Assembly: GCF_013003965.1 (NCBI RefSeq)
Contig: NZ_CP053069.1
Span: 1,395,419 to 1,459,418, forward strand
Direction: 5' to 3'
DNA length: 64,000 nt
Origin: Usitatibacter rugosus
GTDB lineage: Bacteria > Pseudomonadota > Gammaproteobacteria > Burkholderiales > Usitatibacteraceae
Under the pieces are notes generated by a model, which saw only the letters and a program-made list of their open reading frames with translations, made no database searches and was not told the origin of the DNA. This document shows, in pieces, positions 8,211 to 20,794 of this stretch; positions within the stretch are counted from its first letter, which is position 1, and the number at the start of each line of letters is the position of its first letter. Position numbers and translations under genes: made by a program.

Positions 8211-10508
8211 TCAGGCGACCGTGAACATCTCGACGCTGCGCAGCGCCGGCATCGGATTCGGCGTGAGGTCCTCGTCGGTGATGCCCGCTTCGTCCATCAG
8301 CGCGCGGCGCAGGTCCACCGCCAGGAGCTCGTTCTCGAAATCCATCGGGGCGTTGAGCCAGTTCTCCGCGATCGGATCGTAGGTGGAGGGCGCCGGCGGC
8401 TTGCCCGCCTCGAACTTGATCGTCTCGATGCCGACGGACATGTCGCGGTAGAGCGCGTTGCCCGGATCGACCTCGCGCCCGAAGAACTGCACCTTGCGCC
8501 AGTTCTCGCCCTTGCCGTGCAGGTCGCGGAAGCGCTGCGCGACCTCGGCGAAGGGCTCGGCCATCCGCTCGAGGCGATAGATCTCGAAGAGGGCCAGCCA
8601 CGTGCGCTGCTCCTGGGGATGCTCCTCGATGGCGAGCTGCAGCAGCTCGACCGCGCGCGGGATCGAGCCGTCTTCGTAGAAGAGGCGCGCGGCCTTCACG
8701 ACCGAATCCGGATTGGAGAGCACGATCGCGCGGTTGGCGATCTCGGGGAACCGCTCTTCCATGTAGCGCTGGCGAAGCGCTGCGGGATCGGCACCACGCA
8801 CTTCGGTGGCGAGCGTGGCGTCGCTGTCGATCTCGCGGCGCTTCGCCGCCACGGCGGGCTCGGCGACGTCGAACTCACGTTCCTCATGGCCGTCCGTCGG
8901 CGGTTCGGTGGCCGGCGGCGGGATCGAATCGGCGGCCTGGATCTCGGGCAGGTCTTCCTCGGAGGGCTCGCGGCGCAGCCACCACCAGCCGAGCGCGACG
9001 AGCGCCAGCGCGGCGGCAGCGAGCGCGGCCCAGATCCACAGGGCGACGCCTTCTTCCGCGGGATCGGCGGCCCTCGCGGGCTTGGCGGCGGTCGCGGGCT
9101 TGGAAACGGGCTTCGGCGTGACCGGCGCGGGGGCCACGACCGGCGCCTCGGCCTTGGGCGGAGGGGCCTCCACTTTCGGCGGCGCGGCTTCGACCTTCGG
9201 AGCCTCGATCTTTGGGGCCTCGACTTTCGGCGCTTCGACTTTCGGCGCCTCGACTTTCGGTGCGGCTTCGACCTTGGGCGGCGGAACGTCGATCTTCGGC
9301 GCCGGCGCTTCGACCTTCGGCGGCGGCAGCGCCTTCGCCACGGGGGCGGGCGCGGTCGCCGGGGGCGGGTTCACGGGCAAGGTCGAAAGCTTGAGCTGCA
9401 GCTCGGCGACGCGGCCTTCGAGGCGCTTCAGGCTGTCCCGCAGCGACAGGAGCGCGGCGACCTGGTCGTCGTTGTCGAGGACGAGGAGGCGCTCGCGCAG
9501 CTTGGCGCGGTCCGTGTCGTTGATGTTGCGGCTGCGCGAGAGGTCGACCTCGGAGCTCGAAAGCCGCAGCACCACGCGCTCCCCGCTCTCCGGCGCGCGG
9601 CGCGGGGCCGCGGCTGCGGCTGCGGGCGGGGCAGGGGCCTTCGCGGGCGCTTTCACAGGCGCGGGGCGCGAGGGTGCCGGCGCGGGCTCGGTGGCCGCGA
9701 GAGCCGGGGATGCAGCCGTCGTCGGTTCGGATGCGGTCGAAGGAGAAGGCGCGCGCGCTTTCGGAGCCTCGGTCGACTTCGGTGCCGCGCGGGGGGGACG
9801 CTGCGGCGGCGGGGAGGTGGGCGGCGCGGAGGCGATCGACGGTTCGGACTTCACGCGCGGCAGCGAGCGGAGATCCGGGAGGACGACGTTCGCATCGAGT
9901 GGAATCGGATCGGTGGGGCCGAGGCCGGCGATGGACGGGTTGGCTTCGCGCATCGCCTGGACGTACGCACGCTGCGCCGAAGGCTTGCGCGGCAGCAGGA
10001 GCGCGGCGATCGACGCCATGGAATCGCCATTGCGGACCTGCAACCCCGTCGTGTCGCCGATCGGCGCGGCGGTGGCGACGGGCGCGGCCACAGGCGAGGG
10101 CGCGGAAGCCACGCGGGGTTCGAAGAGATCCCGGTATTCGCGGTAGGCGACGTGCGGTTGGCCCGGGCAGCGAACGACGATGCGCAGGCGCGCGTTGCGA
10201 TCCTGCACCGGCTGGTCGGAGCGAAAGCGCGCGTAGCGCTCGCCGCCCTCGTCGAAGACGGCAACCTGCGCACGCGTGATGAACGGGCCGTCTTCGGCCG
10301 CGCCGCGGGAGAGGAACAGGCATTCGGCGGTGACGGGCGCGCCGTTCGCACTGCCCAGCGCCACGGTCGCATCGAGCGGCTCGCCCGGGGCGGAACGCAG
10401 CTCGAGGTCGCCGAGGGTCTGCGCGCCCGCGGGCAGCGCGAGCGCTCCCGCGAGCAGCGCGACGGCGACTGCCTCGAAAGTCCGATGCGGTTTCACGTTG
10501 CGCGCCAT
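8211..10508 (-). CDS. fimV: FimV-like pilus/polar assembly protein
   Basis: FimV is a peptidoglycan-binding inner-membrane protein that promotes type IV pilus assembly and polar localisation. The 765-residue product has a signal peptide (about 1-29), the FimV N-domain (LGDLELRSAPGEPLDATVAL), a LysM-like segment (NGDSMASIAALLLPRK, about 155-200), and a long Ala/Pro/Glu-rich region with a coiled-coil stretch (LRERLLVLDNDDQVAALLSL). KVEAP-type repeats, one transmembrane helix near 487-510 and a cytoplasmic tail follow, with a FimV C-terminal motif near the end. The predicted start at 10508 lacks a clear Shine-Dalgarno sequence. No pil genes are present in the window. Confidence 0.85.
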   Translation of the reverse strand: MARNVKPHRTFEAVAVALLAGALALPAGAQTLGDLELRSAPGEPLDATVALGSANGAPVTAECLFLSRGAAEDGPFITRAQVAVFDEGGERYARFRSDQPVQDRNARLRIVVRCPGQPHVAYREYRDLFEPRVASAPSPVAAPVATAAPIGDTTGLQVRNGDSMASIAALLLPRKPSAQRAYVQAMREANPSIAGLGPTDPIPLDANVVLPDLRSLPRVKSEPSIASAPPTSPPPQRPPRAAPKSTEAPKARAPSPSTASEPTTAASPALAATEPAPAPSRPAPVKAPAKAPAPPAAAAAAPRRAPESGERVVLRLSSSEVDLSRSRNINDTDRAKLRERLLVLDNDDQVAALLSLRDSLKRLEGRVAELQLKLSTLPVNPPPATAPAPVAKALPPPKVEAPAPKIDVPPPKVEAAPKVEAPKVEAPKVEAPKIEAPKVEAAPPKVEAPPPKAEAPVVAPAPVTPKPVSKPATAAKPARAADPAEEGVALWIWAALAAAALALVALGWWWLRREPSEEDLPEIQAADSIPPPATEPPTDGHEEREFDVAEPAVAAKRREIDSDATLATEVRGADPAALRQRYMEERFPEIANRAIVLSNPDSVVKAARLFYEDGSIPRAVELLQLAIEEHPQEQRTWLALFEIYRLERMAEPFAEVAQRFRDLHGKGENWRKVQFFGREVDPGNALYRDMSVGIETIKFEAGKPPAPSTYDPIAENWLNAPMDFENELLAVDLRRALMDEAGITDEDLTPNPMPALRSVEMFTVA
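9141..9323 (-). repeat. KVEAP/KIEAP codon repeats in fimV-like gene
   Basis: About ten near-copies of a 12-15 nt unit encode KVEAP, KIEAP, KVEAAPP and similar. The units vary at third positions, which suggests an old expansion. It forms a Pro/Lys/Glu spacer just before the membrane helix, probably to span the periplasm. Length variation between strains is likely. Confidence 0.75.
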
Positions 10509-10555
10509 GGCGGGGAAATTTGTTATGGGTTCCCGGTCCGCTACCGGGTGCCGGC

Positions 10556-11005
10556 TCAGGTTTTCTTGCAGATCTGGGCCACGTCGTTCTTGGCCCTTTC
10601 GAGTTCCTTGGCGATGTCCTCGTCGGACAGGACCTCACGCTCGCCCTTGCTGTTGTAGCGAGCGATGCGGCCGCCCTCGACGAGCCCCTGGAGGTTCGAA
10701 CGGGCGACGTTGCATTGCTCGACCTGCGCCGCGGACTGTTTCACCGCGTCGTCGGATTTCTTCGCGGCCTCGCGCGCGTCCTGCCGGCCTTTCTCCATGT
10801 CCTTGTCGCGCTGGACCGCGGTCTTCGGCGCGGCGGCGGGCTCGGCGGTCGTGCCGGTACCGACGCTCAGGCGCTTGGTGTCCTGGTTCGGCGGCGGCGA
10901 GTCCGAGTAGTAGGTCTTGCCGTCCTTGTCGACCCACTTGTAGAGCTGGGCCGCGGCCGGCACGGCGGCGGAAAGGATGATCGCGGCGATCAGGAAACGT
11001 CTCAT
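10556..11005 (-). CDS. DUF4124 domain-containing periplasmic protein
   Basis: The 149-residue protein has a signal peptide (MRRFLIAAIILSAAVPAAA) followed directly by the DUF4124 motif QLYKWVDKDGKTYYSDSPPP. That motif is widespread in beta- and gammaproteobacteria and has no known biochemical function. The rest is a charged, probably coiled-coil region with a single cysteine in VEQCNVARSNL and another near the end (QICKKT), which may form a disulfide. AAGGAGTTTCC before the start is a clear ribosome-binding site. It lies between the fimV-like gene and a small lipoprotein on the same strand. Confidence 0.8.
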   Translation of the reverse strand: MRRFLIAAIILSAAVPAAAQLYKWVDKDGKTYYSDSPPPNQDTKRLSVGTGTTAEPAAAPKTAVQRDKDMEKGRQDAREAAKKSDDAVKQSAAQVEQCNVARSNLQGLVEGGRIARYNSKGEREVLSDEDIAKELERAKNDVAQICKKT

Positions 11006-11027
11006 GGAAACTCCTTCGCGGTTTCGT

Positions 11028-11426
11028 TCAATTCACGGCCGGATAGGCGAGCTGCTCCAGTCCCAGCTGGGCCAGCTCGCTGGCCTTCTTTGCATGCCGC
11101 ACGGTCGCGGCGTTGTCCTTCGTGGCGGCGGCCTGGCGCGCGAGCACCAGCGACTCCCAGGCCTTCGCCCACAGCGCGCGCTTCGCGCGCGCCCGTTGAA
11201 TGTCCGTCTCTGCCTGCGCCAGCATCGCGCGCGCTTCCTGGTCCAACGCGCCCGGATCGACCGGCGCCGACTGCGGCCTCGCTACGGCTGGAACCGCGGG
11301 CGCGGCCGTCTCGGGTGCCGTTTCCGGAGCCACGCAACCCGCGAGCGCGAACACTGTGGCGAACACCGCGGCGGCTCCACGCCGGATCCAAACAACTGTT
11401 AGGCAAACACGTGAAGTTTCAAGCAT
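11028..11426 (-). CDS. Small lipoprotein with SoxK-like helical domain
   Basis: The 132-residue product has a signal sequence ending in a lipobox (FALAGC, Cys about 31), so it is probably a lipoprotein. A Pro/Ala linker follows. The C-terminal part (LAQAETDIQRARAKRALW to ASELAQLGLEQLAYP) is a two-helix amphipathic region. Its pattern of Ala-rich helix, AAATKDNAATVRHAKKASELAQ and final QLGLEQ recalls the SoxXA-binding protein SoxK and related periplasmic helical proteins. No sox genes are nearby, so the function is open. It is probably co-transcribed with the DUF4124 gene 22 bp downstream. Confidence 0.6.
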   Translation of the reverse strand: MLETSRVCLTVVWIRRGAAAVFATVFALAGCVAPETAPETAAPAVPAVARPQSAPVDPGALDQEARAMLAQAETDIQRARAKRALWAKAWESLVLARQAAATKDNAATVRHAKKASELAQLGLEQLAYPAVN

Positions 11427-11465
11427 TTACGAAACCTTATCGAGAAAGGACTGGAACGTCAATGA

Positions 11466-13012
<1,547 letters not shown>

Positions 13013-13013
<1 letters not shown>

Positions 13014-14590
13014 TGGACCGCATCCTGATCCTCGACTTCGGTTCGCAAGTCGCGCAGCTCATTGCCCGCCGCATCCGCGAGTCGGGCGTCTACTGCGAGC
13101 TGCATCCCAACGACGTCGACGAGAAGTTCATCCGCGACTACGACCCGAAGGGCATCATCCTCTCGGGCAGCCACGCCTCGGCGCTCGACGAGGGCACGCT
13201 CAAGGCCGACCCGTACGTCTTCAAGCACGGCGTCCCCGTGCTCGGCATCTGCTACGGCATGCAGACGATGGCCGCGCAACTCGGCGGCGGCGTCGAGGCC
13301 GGCAAGGTGCGCGAGTTCGGCTATGCGGAAGTGCGTGCCCACGGCCATTCGAAGCTGCTGGAGGGCATCCAGGATCGCAGCGGGGCGAACGGAGAGGGAC
13401 ACCTCGACGTCTGGATGAGCCACGGCGACAAGGTCACGGCGCTTCCGCCCGGCTTCAAGCTGATGGCCTCCAACGAAGCGTGCCCCATCGCGGGCATGTT
13501 CGATCCCGACCGCGAGTTCTACGCGGTGCAGTTCCATCCGGAAGTCACGCACACCAAGCAGGGCACGCAGATCTACCGGCGCTTCGTGCACGAGATCTGC
13601 AGGGCGGGCTCGAGCTGGAACATGCCGGAGTTCGCACCCCAGGCCATCCAGAAAGTCCGCGAGCAGGTCGGCGGCGACGAGGTGATCCTCGGCCTCTCCG
13701 GCGGCGTGGATTCGGCCGTGGCCGCCGCGCTGATCCACAAGGCGATCGGCAACCAGCTCTCGTGCATTTTCGTCGACACCGGGTTGCTGCGCCTCGGCGA
13801 GGGCGACCAGGTGATGGAGACTTTCGCGAAGCACATGGGCGTGAAGGTCGACCGCGTGAACGCCTCCGAGGAGTTCTATCGCGAGCTGAAGGGCGTCGAG
13901 GATCCGGAGGCCAAGCGCAAGATCATCGGCCGCCTGTTCGTGGAAGTCTTCCAGCGCGAGGCGAAGAAGCTTCCGAAGGCGAAGTGGCTCGCGCAAGGCA
14001 CGATCTATCCCGACGTGATCGAGAGCGCCGGCGCGAAGACGAAGAAAGCGGTGACGATCAAGTCGCACCACAACGTGGGCGGGCTGCCGGAGTCGCTGCA
14101 TCTCAAGTTGCTCGAGCCGCTGCGCGAGCTCTTCAAGGACGAGGTTCGTGCGCTGGGTCTCGAGCTGGGCCTGCCGCGCGAGATGGTCTTCCGCCATCCG
14201 TTCCCCGGACCCGGTCTCGGCGTTCGTATCCTCGGCGAAGTGAAGGCGGAATACGCCGAGCTGCTGCGCCGCGCCGACGCGATCTTCATCGAGGAGCTGC
14301 GCCGCGCGAAAGATTCCGACGGCACGAGCTGGTACGACAAGGTCGCGCAGGCCTTCGTCGTGTTCCTGCCGGTGCGCTCGGTGGGCGTGATGGGCGACGG
14401 CCGCACCTATGAATTCGTCGTCGCGATGCGCGCCGTGCAGACCACCGACTTCATGACCGCGCACTGGGCCGAGCTGCCCTACGAGCTCCTGGGGCGTGCC
14501 TCGAACCGCATCATCAACGAGGTGCGCGGCATCAACCGCGTGACCTACGACATCTCGAGCAAGCCGCCCGCCACCATCGAGTGGGAGTGA
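13013..14590 (+). CDS. guaA: GMP synthase (glutamine-hydrolysing)
   Basis: GuaA converts XMP to GMP using ATP and glutamine. The 525-residue protein has an N-terminal class I glutamine amidotransferase domain (nucleophile Cys80 in [15 protein letters not shown] with the catalytic His and Glu near 178). The ATP pyrophosphatase domain has the PP-loop [14 protein letters not shown] near 228, and the C-terminal dimerisation domain ends in [15 protein letters not shown] as expected. It is translationally coupled to guaB through TGATG. Confidence 0.97.
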
Positions 14591-14603
14591 AGCGGGGGAT
14601 GCG

Positions 14604-15239
14604 ATGACGACGCTGTTCATCGCAGGGGCGAGCGGGCTGGTCGGCGGCCGGGCCTTGGCGCTGGCGCTGGCCGATGCACGCGTGACGCGCGTGATCGCGC
14701 CTACCCGGCGCCCACTCCTCGCGCACGCTTCCCTCGAGAATCCGCGGCTGGAAGCGCTGATCGACGATGCCGCACCTGAGGGTTGGCGTGCCGACGGCGC
14801 GATCTGCGCGCTGGGGACGACGCGGAAGGTCGCCGGCTCCGACGCCGCCTTTCGTGCGGTCGATCATGACCTCGTGTTGGCCATTGCCCAGCGATTGCGG
14901 GGAGCGGGCGTGCAGCGATTCACGCTGGTCTCCTCCGTGGGTGCCGATCCGCGGTCCCGCGTTCTCTACACGCGCACCAAGGGTGAGGTCGAGGAGGCGA
15001 TCGGCCGCCTCGGATTTCCGTCGCTCACGATCCTGCGGCCGGGCTTCCTGGAGGGCGAGCGCGCGGAGTACCGGCCCTTCGAGCGTGTCGTGGGGGCCGT
15101 GCTGCGCCTCGCGGGTCCCGTGCTGCCGCGGTCGGCACGCGTGAGCCCGGTCTCCACCGTGGCGCGCCTGGCGGTCGAGACGGCGATCGCGGGATCGACG
15201 GGGACCCGCATCATTGGACCGGGCGAAATCGCGGAGTGA
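14604..15239 (+). CDS. NAD(P)-binding Rossmann-fold protein (HTATIP2/NAD(P)H-binding family)
   Basis: The 211-residue protein is an atypical short-chain dehydrogenase fold with the nucleotide-binding motif GASGLVGG at residues 8-15 and VSSVGADPRSRVLYTRTKGEVE around the active-site region. It has the YxxxK-like arrangement Y-T-R-T-K. The family includes human HTATIP2 and many bacterial proteins of unknown substrate. It follows guaA by 13 bp and may be in its transcript, but the pathway link is unclear. Confidence 0.75.
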   Translation: MTTLFIAGASGLVGGRALALALADARVTRVIAPTRRPLLAHASLENPRLEALIDDAAPEGWRADGAICALGTTRKVAGSDAAFRAVDHDLVLAIAQRLRGAGVQRFTLVSSVGADPRSRVLYTRTKGEVEEAIGRLGFPSLTILRPGFLEGERAEYRPFERVVGAVLRLAGPVLPRSARVSPVSTVARLAVETAIAGSTGTRIIGPGEIAE

Positions 15240-16199
15240 CTACTCGATCGTGATGTTGGAGTCGCGCACGACCTTGCCCCACTTGGCGATGTCGCGCGAG
15301 ATGAGCGAGCGGAACTCCTCCGGAGTCGAGCCGCCGGGCTCGGCTCCGAGCTTGAACCACGTCTCTTTCAGGTCGGGATCCTCGAAGGCCTTCACGACCG
15401 CCGCGCGCAGCTTGTCGATGATCGGCTTCGGCGTTCCCGCCGGCACCCACAGGCCGTACCAGGACGTGACTTCGAACCCCGGCATGCCGGACTCCATCGC
15501 GGTCGGGATTTCGGGGAACGACGGCGAGCGCTTCGCGGACGTGACGACGATCGGCCGCACGGTGCCGCCGCGGATCTGCCCCGCGGCACTTCCCAACGCT
15601 TCGAAGATGTAGTCGATCTCGCCGGCGACGAGCGCGGCGGTGGCCGGCCCCGTTCCCTTGTACGGGACGTGCGTGGCCTTGAAGCCCGCGGCCGCCGCGA
15701 ACATCTCGCACGACAGGTGGCGCGAGGTGCCGTTGCCCGCCGAACCGCAATTGATCTTGCCGGGATTGGCCTTCGCGAACGCGATCAATTCGGGGAGCGT
15801 CTTCGCGGGCACGCGATTGGCGGCCACGAGCACGTCGGGGAAGATCGCTGCCGTCGTGACGGGGACGAGATCCTTCTCGAGGTCGTAGCTCAGGTTCTTG
15901 TACGCAGCCGCGGCCACCGCGCCGTGCACCGAATAGAGCAGCACCGTGTAGCCATCGGGTGGGGACTTGGCGACCACGGCCGCGCCGATGGTCCCGCCTG
16001 CGCCGCCGCGGTTGTCGATCACGACCTGCTGCCCGAGGATCGTCGAGAGCTTTTGCGCGAGGGGCCGCGCGACGGTGTCGGTGCCGCCGCCGGGCGGGAA
16101 CGGCACGATCATCTTCACCGGCTTGTTGGGCCAGTCCTGGGCGAGGGCGGGCAGGGTCGCGAGCAGCGTGGCGGCGAGAGCGAGGCGGATGCGCTTCAT
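15240..16199 (-). CDS. Bug family periplasmic solute-binding protein (orphan)
   Basis: The 319-residue protein has a signal peptide (MKRIRLALAATLLATLPALA) and the two-lobed Bug/TctC fold. Typical motifs are WPNKPVKMIVPFPPGGGTD, VIDNRGGAGGTIGAAVVAKS, HVPYKGTGPATAALVAGEID and a final GLWVPAGTPKPIIDKL. Bug proteins bind small carboxylates and similar ligands for tripartite tricarboxylate transporters. No TctA/TctB genes accompany it, so it may share the system at 49-51 kb. It is divergent from the iron-uptake operon. Confidence 0.9.
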   Translation of the reverse strand: MKRIRLALAATLLATLPALAQDWPNKPVKMIVPFPPGGGTDTVARPLAQKLSTILGQQVVIDNRGGAGGTIGAAVVAKSPPDGYTVLLYSVHGAVAAAAYKNLSYDLEKDLVPVTTAAIFPDVLVAANRVPAKTLPELIAFAKANPGKINCGSAGNGTSRHLSCEMFAAAAGFKATHVPYKGTGPATAALVAGEIDYIFEALGSAAGQIRGGTVRPIVVTSAKRSPSFPEIPTAMESGMPGFEVTSWYGLWVPAGTPKPIIDKLRAAVVKAFEDPDLKETWFKLGAEPGGSTPEEFRSLISRDIAKWGKVVRDSNITIE

Positions 16200-16320
16200 T
16201 TTCGGGTCGTTCCTCCAGAGGTCGCATCACCTTACACGACGAATCCCGGCGCCCATGCGTCACGCCCGCGAAGGGTGTCTGCGACCCGGGCTGTCCGGCG
16301 AAGGGACTCTCGGTTACAAT

Positions 16321-16335
16321 TGAGAACTATTTCTA
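16321..16335. promoter_or_regulatory. Candidate Fur-type operator
   Basis: TGAGAACTATTTCTA resembles the 7-1-7 Fur inverted repeat (TGATAAT-n-ATTATCA) at 9 of 14 arm positions. TACAAT at 16315-16320 could be a -10 box. Location just before a TonB receptor/PepSY operon supports iron control. Confidence 0.5.
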
Positions 16336-16353
16336 TTCGCACCCGAGGTACCC

Positions 16354-16575
16354 GTGCCTTCCCCTTCCGCCTCCCTCTGGCGCTGGCCCATCGTCCTGGG
16401 CGTGCTCACCGCGACCGGACTGCTGGCCGCGCTCGTTTCCGATTCCTGGGGTGATCCGTGGTCGTGGGTCGGCCTCGGCGTGCCCGTGGCCGTCATGGCC
16501 TGGTTCGGCCTGCCCCGGCGCAAGGCCAGCGCCTCCCTTCCCGAATCCCCCGCCGCAACCCGGAGCTCTCCTTGA
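16354..16575 (+). CDS. Small two-helix membrane protein of iron-uptake operon
   Basis: The 73-residue product has two hydrophobic segments (WPIVLGVLTATGLLAALVS and WSWVGLGVPVAVMAWFGL) and a basic connector, so it is a small inner-membrane protein. Proteins of this form are often found beside PepSY/TonB-receptor genes; their role is not known. It starts with GTG 16354 after CGAGGTACC. Its stop overlaps the TTG start of the receptor by 3 nt, which supports it as a real gene translated together with the receptor. Confidence 0.65.
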   Translation: MPSPSASLWRWPIVLGVLTATGLLAALVSDSWGDPWSWVGLGVPVAVMAWFGLPRRKASASLPESPAATRSSP

Positions 16576-18764
16576 ATCTGCAACGCGCCTTCGCCGTTTC
16601 CATCCTTGCCTTCCACGTCGCCGCCGCCTTCGCGCAGGCCACGCCTCCCGCCGCTCCCGACGACAAGGCGGTGCCGATGGCGCCCATCGTCGTGAAGGCG
16701 AGCGCCGATGCCTCGGCGGAAGGCCTGTCGCCGGCGTATCCCGGTGGCCAGGTCGCACGCGGCGGACGAGCCGGCATCCTCGGCACGAAGGACAACCTCG
16801 AGACGCCGTTCTCCATCACCGCGTATACGAACGAGCTGATCCAGGACAAGCAGGCCCGGAGCGTGGGCGACGTGCTGCAGAACGATCCGGGCGTTCGCAT
16901 CGCGCGCGGCTTCGGCAACTTCCAGGAGGCCTACTTCATCCGCGGCTTCATCCTCAGCTCGGACGATGTCGCCTACAACGGCCTCTACAGCCTGCTGCCG
17001 CGCCAGTACATCGCGACGGAGCTCTTCGAGCGCGTCGAGGTGCTGCGCGGAGCGACGGCCTTCCTCGGCGGCGCGAGCCCCGGCGGCGATGGCATCGGCG
17101 GCGCGATCAACCTGCTGCCGAAACGCGCGCCCAACGAGCCGTTGAATCGCGTCACGCTCGGCTTCGGCGACAACTCCCAATACAACGTCTCGGCGGACAT
17201 CGCGCGCCGCTTCGGTCCGGACGGCGCGATGGGCGTACGCATCAACGGCGCCTATCGCGACGGCGGTACCTCGATCGACGACGAGCACGCCGAGCTCGGC
17301 CTCGCGTCGATCGGCCTCGACTGGCGCAGCCGCGACGTGCGCCTCTCGGGTGACCTCGGCTACCAGGACAACCGCCTGCGACAGACACGCACCAACGTGA
17401 GCCTCGGGTCCGGCGTGACCTCGGTGCCCGGCGTTCCCGACGCGGCGCGCAACTTCGCGCAACCCTGGTCGTACTCGAACGAGAAGGACCTTTTCGGCAC
17501 GCTCCGCGGCGAATGGGATATCGCGCGCAACGTCACGCTCTACGGCGCGTACGGCCTTCGCCGCAGCGAGGAAGCGAACTCGCTCGCGAACATCACCGTC
17601 GATGACGGCACCACCGGAGCCTCGAGCGTCCAGCGCTTCGACAACACGCGCGAGGACCGCGTCGACACCGGCGAGGTCGGCGTGCGAGGCAAGTTCCGCA
17701 CCGGCTCGGTGGGGCACGAGTGGGTGGTCGCGGCTTCGTACTTCCAGGGCGAGCGCGACAACGCCTATGCGTTCGACTTCTTCAACTCGCTGCCGACGAA
17801 CCTCTACTCGCCCATCTCGCATCCGCAGCCCGCCTTCAGTCCCGCGACGTTCTACGGCAACGAGATCTCGTCGCCGTCGCTCACCGGCCGCACCCGGCTC
17901 ACGAGCATCGCGATCGGCGATACCTTGTCCTTTCTGGACAACACCCTCCTCGCCACGGTGGGATTGCGCGACCAGAAGCTGAAGGTCGAGAACTTCGCGT
18001 ACACGACGCACGCGGCCGATCCGGCGTACGACGACAGCCGCGTGAGCCCGGCCGTGGGCGTGGTGTACCGCGCCTCCAAGCGGCTCTCGCTCTATGCGAA
18101 CTACATCGAGGGCCTCACGCAGGGCGAGACGGCGCCCTCGACCGCGGCCAACCTCGGCGAGATGCTCGCCCCGTACGTGTCCAAGCAGAAGGAAGTCGGC
18201 GTGAAGTACGACGCGGGCCGCCTCGGCATGAGCGCCGCCTACTTCTCCACCGACAAGCCGCGTGCGATCGTCGACTCGAGCAACACGTTCACCTCGAACG
18301 GCGAGGATCGCCACCAGGGCCTGGAATTCACGCTGTACGGCGAGGCCGCGCCTGGCCTGCGCGTGCTGGGCGGGGCCACGTGGCTCGACGCGAAGCAGGA
18401 AAACACAGGCTCGTCCGCGACCGACGGCAAGCGCGTGATCGGCGTGCCGCGCTGGCAGGCGAACTTCGGCATCGACTGGGACATTCGCGCCGTCGAAGGT
18501 CTCGCGGTCGATGCGCGCGTCGTCTATACCGGGTCGAGCTTTGCCGACGGGGCCAACACGCTCGAGGTGCCGGGTTGGACGCGCTTGGACCTCGGCGTGC
18601 GCTACCTGGTGGAGGTCCAGGGCAAGCCGGTGACACTGCGTGCGCGCCTCGACAACGCCACCGACAAGAACTACTGGGCTTCCGTCGGCGGCTTCCCCGG
18701 CATCGGCTACCTGGTCGTGGGTGCTCCCCGTACCTTCACCCTTTCGGGCAGCGTGGATTTCTGA
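16572..18764 (+). CDS. TonB-dependent siderophore receptor
   Basis: This 730-residue outer-membrane receptor imports ferric siderophores using TonB energy. It shows a signal peptide (ending FAQA), a TonB-box-like segment (MAPIVVKAS), a plug domain with DVLQNDPGVRIARGFGNFQE, YFIRGF and VEVLRGATAFLGGASPGG, then a 22-strand barrel ending in phenylalanine (SGSVDF). I choose TTG 16572 because GGAG lies 6 nt upstream and it yields a short signal peptide; no ATG or GTG fits better. It overlaps the small membrane gene and is followed 2 nt later by a PepSY gene. Confidence 0.9.
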   Translation: MNLQRAFAVSILAFHVAAAFAQATPPAAPDDKAVPMAPIVVKASADASAEGLSPAYPGGQVARGGRAGILGTKDNLETPFSITAYTNELIQDKQARSVGDVLQNDPGVRIARGFGNFQEAYFIRGFILSSDDVAYNGLYSLLPRQYIATELFERVEVLRGATAFLGGASPGGDGIGGAINLLPKRAPNEPLNRVTLGFGDNSQYNVSADIARRFGPDGAMGVRINGAYRDGGTSIDDEHAELGLASIGLDWRSRDVRLSGDLGYQDNRLRQTRTNVSLGSGVTSVPGVPDAARNFAQPWSYSNEKDLFGTLRGEWDIARNVTLYGAYGLRRSEEANSLANITVDDGTTGASSVQRFDNTREDRVDTGEVGVRGKFRTGSVGHEWVVAASYFQGERDNAYAFDFFNSLPTNLYSPISHPQPAFSPATFYGNEISSPSLTGRTRLTSIAIGDTLSFLDNTLLATVGLRDQKLKVENFAYTTHAADPAYDDSRVSPAVGVVYRASKRLSLYANYIEGLTQGETAPSTAANLGEMLAPYVSKQKEVGVKYDAGRLGMSAAYFSTDKPRAIVDSSNTFTSNGEDRHQGLEFTLYGEAAPGLRVLGGATWLDAKQENTGSSATDGKRVIGVPRWQANFGIDWDIRAVEGLAVDARVVYTGSSFADGANTLEVPGWTRLDLGVRYLVEVQGKPVTLRARLDNATDKNYWASVGGFPGIGYLVVGAPRTFTLSGSVDF

Positions 18765-18766
18765 CC

Positions 18767-20753
<1,987 letters not shown>

Positions 20754-20794
20754 GTCGCGGGTGTAGAATTTCGTCGTCACCGCTGCTCGTATCC

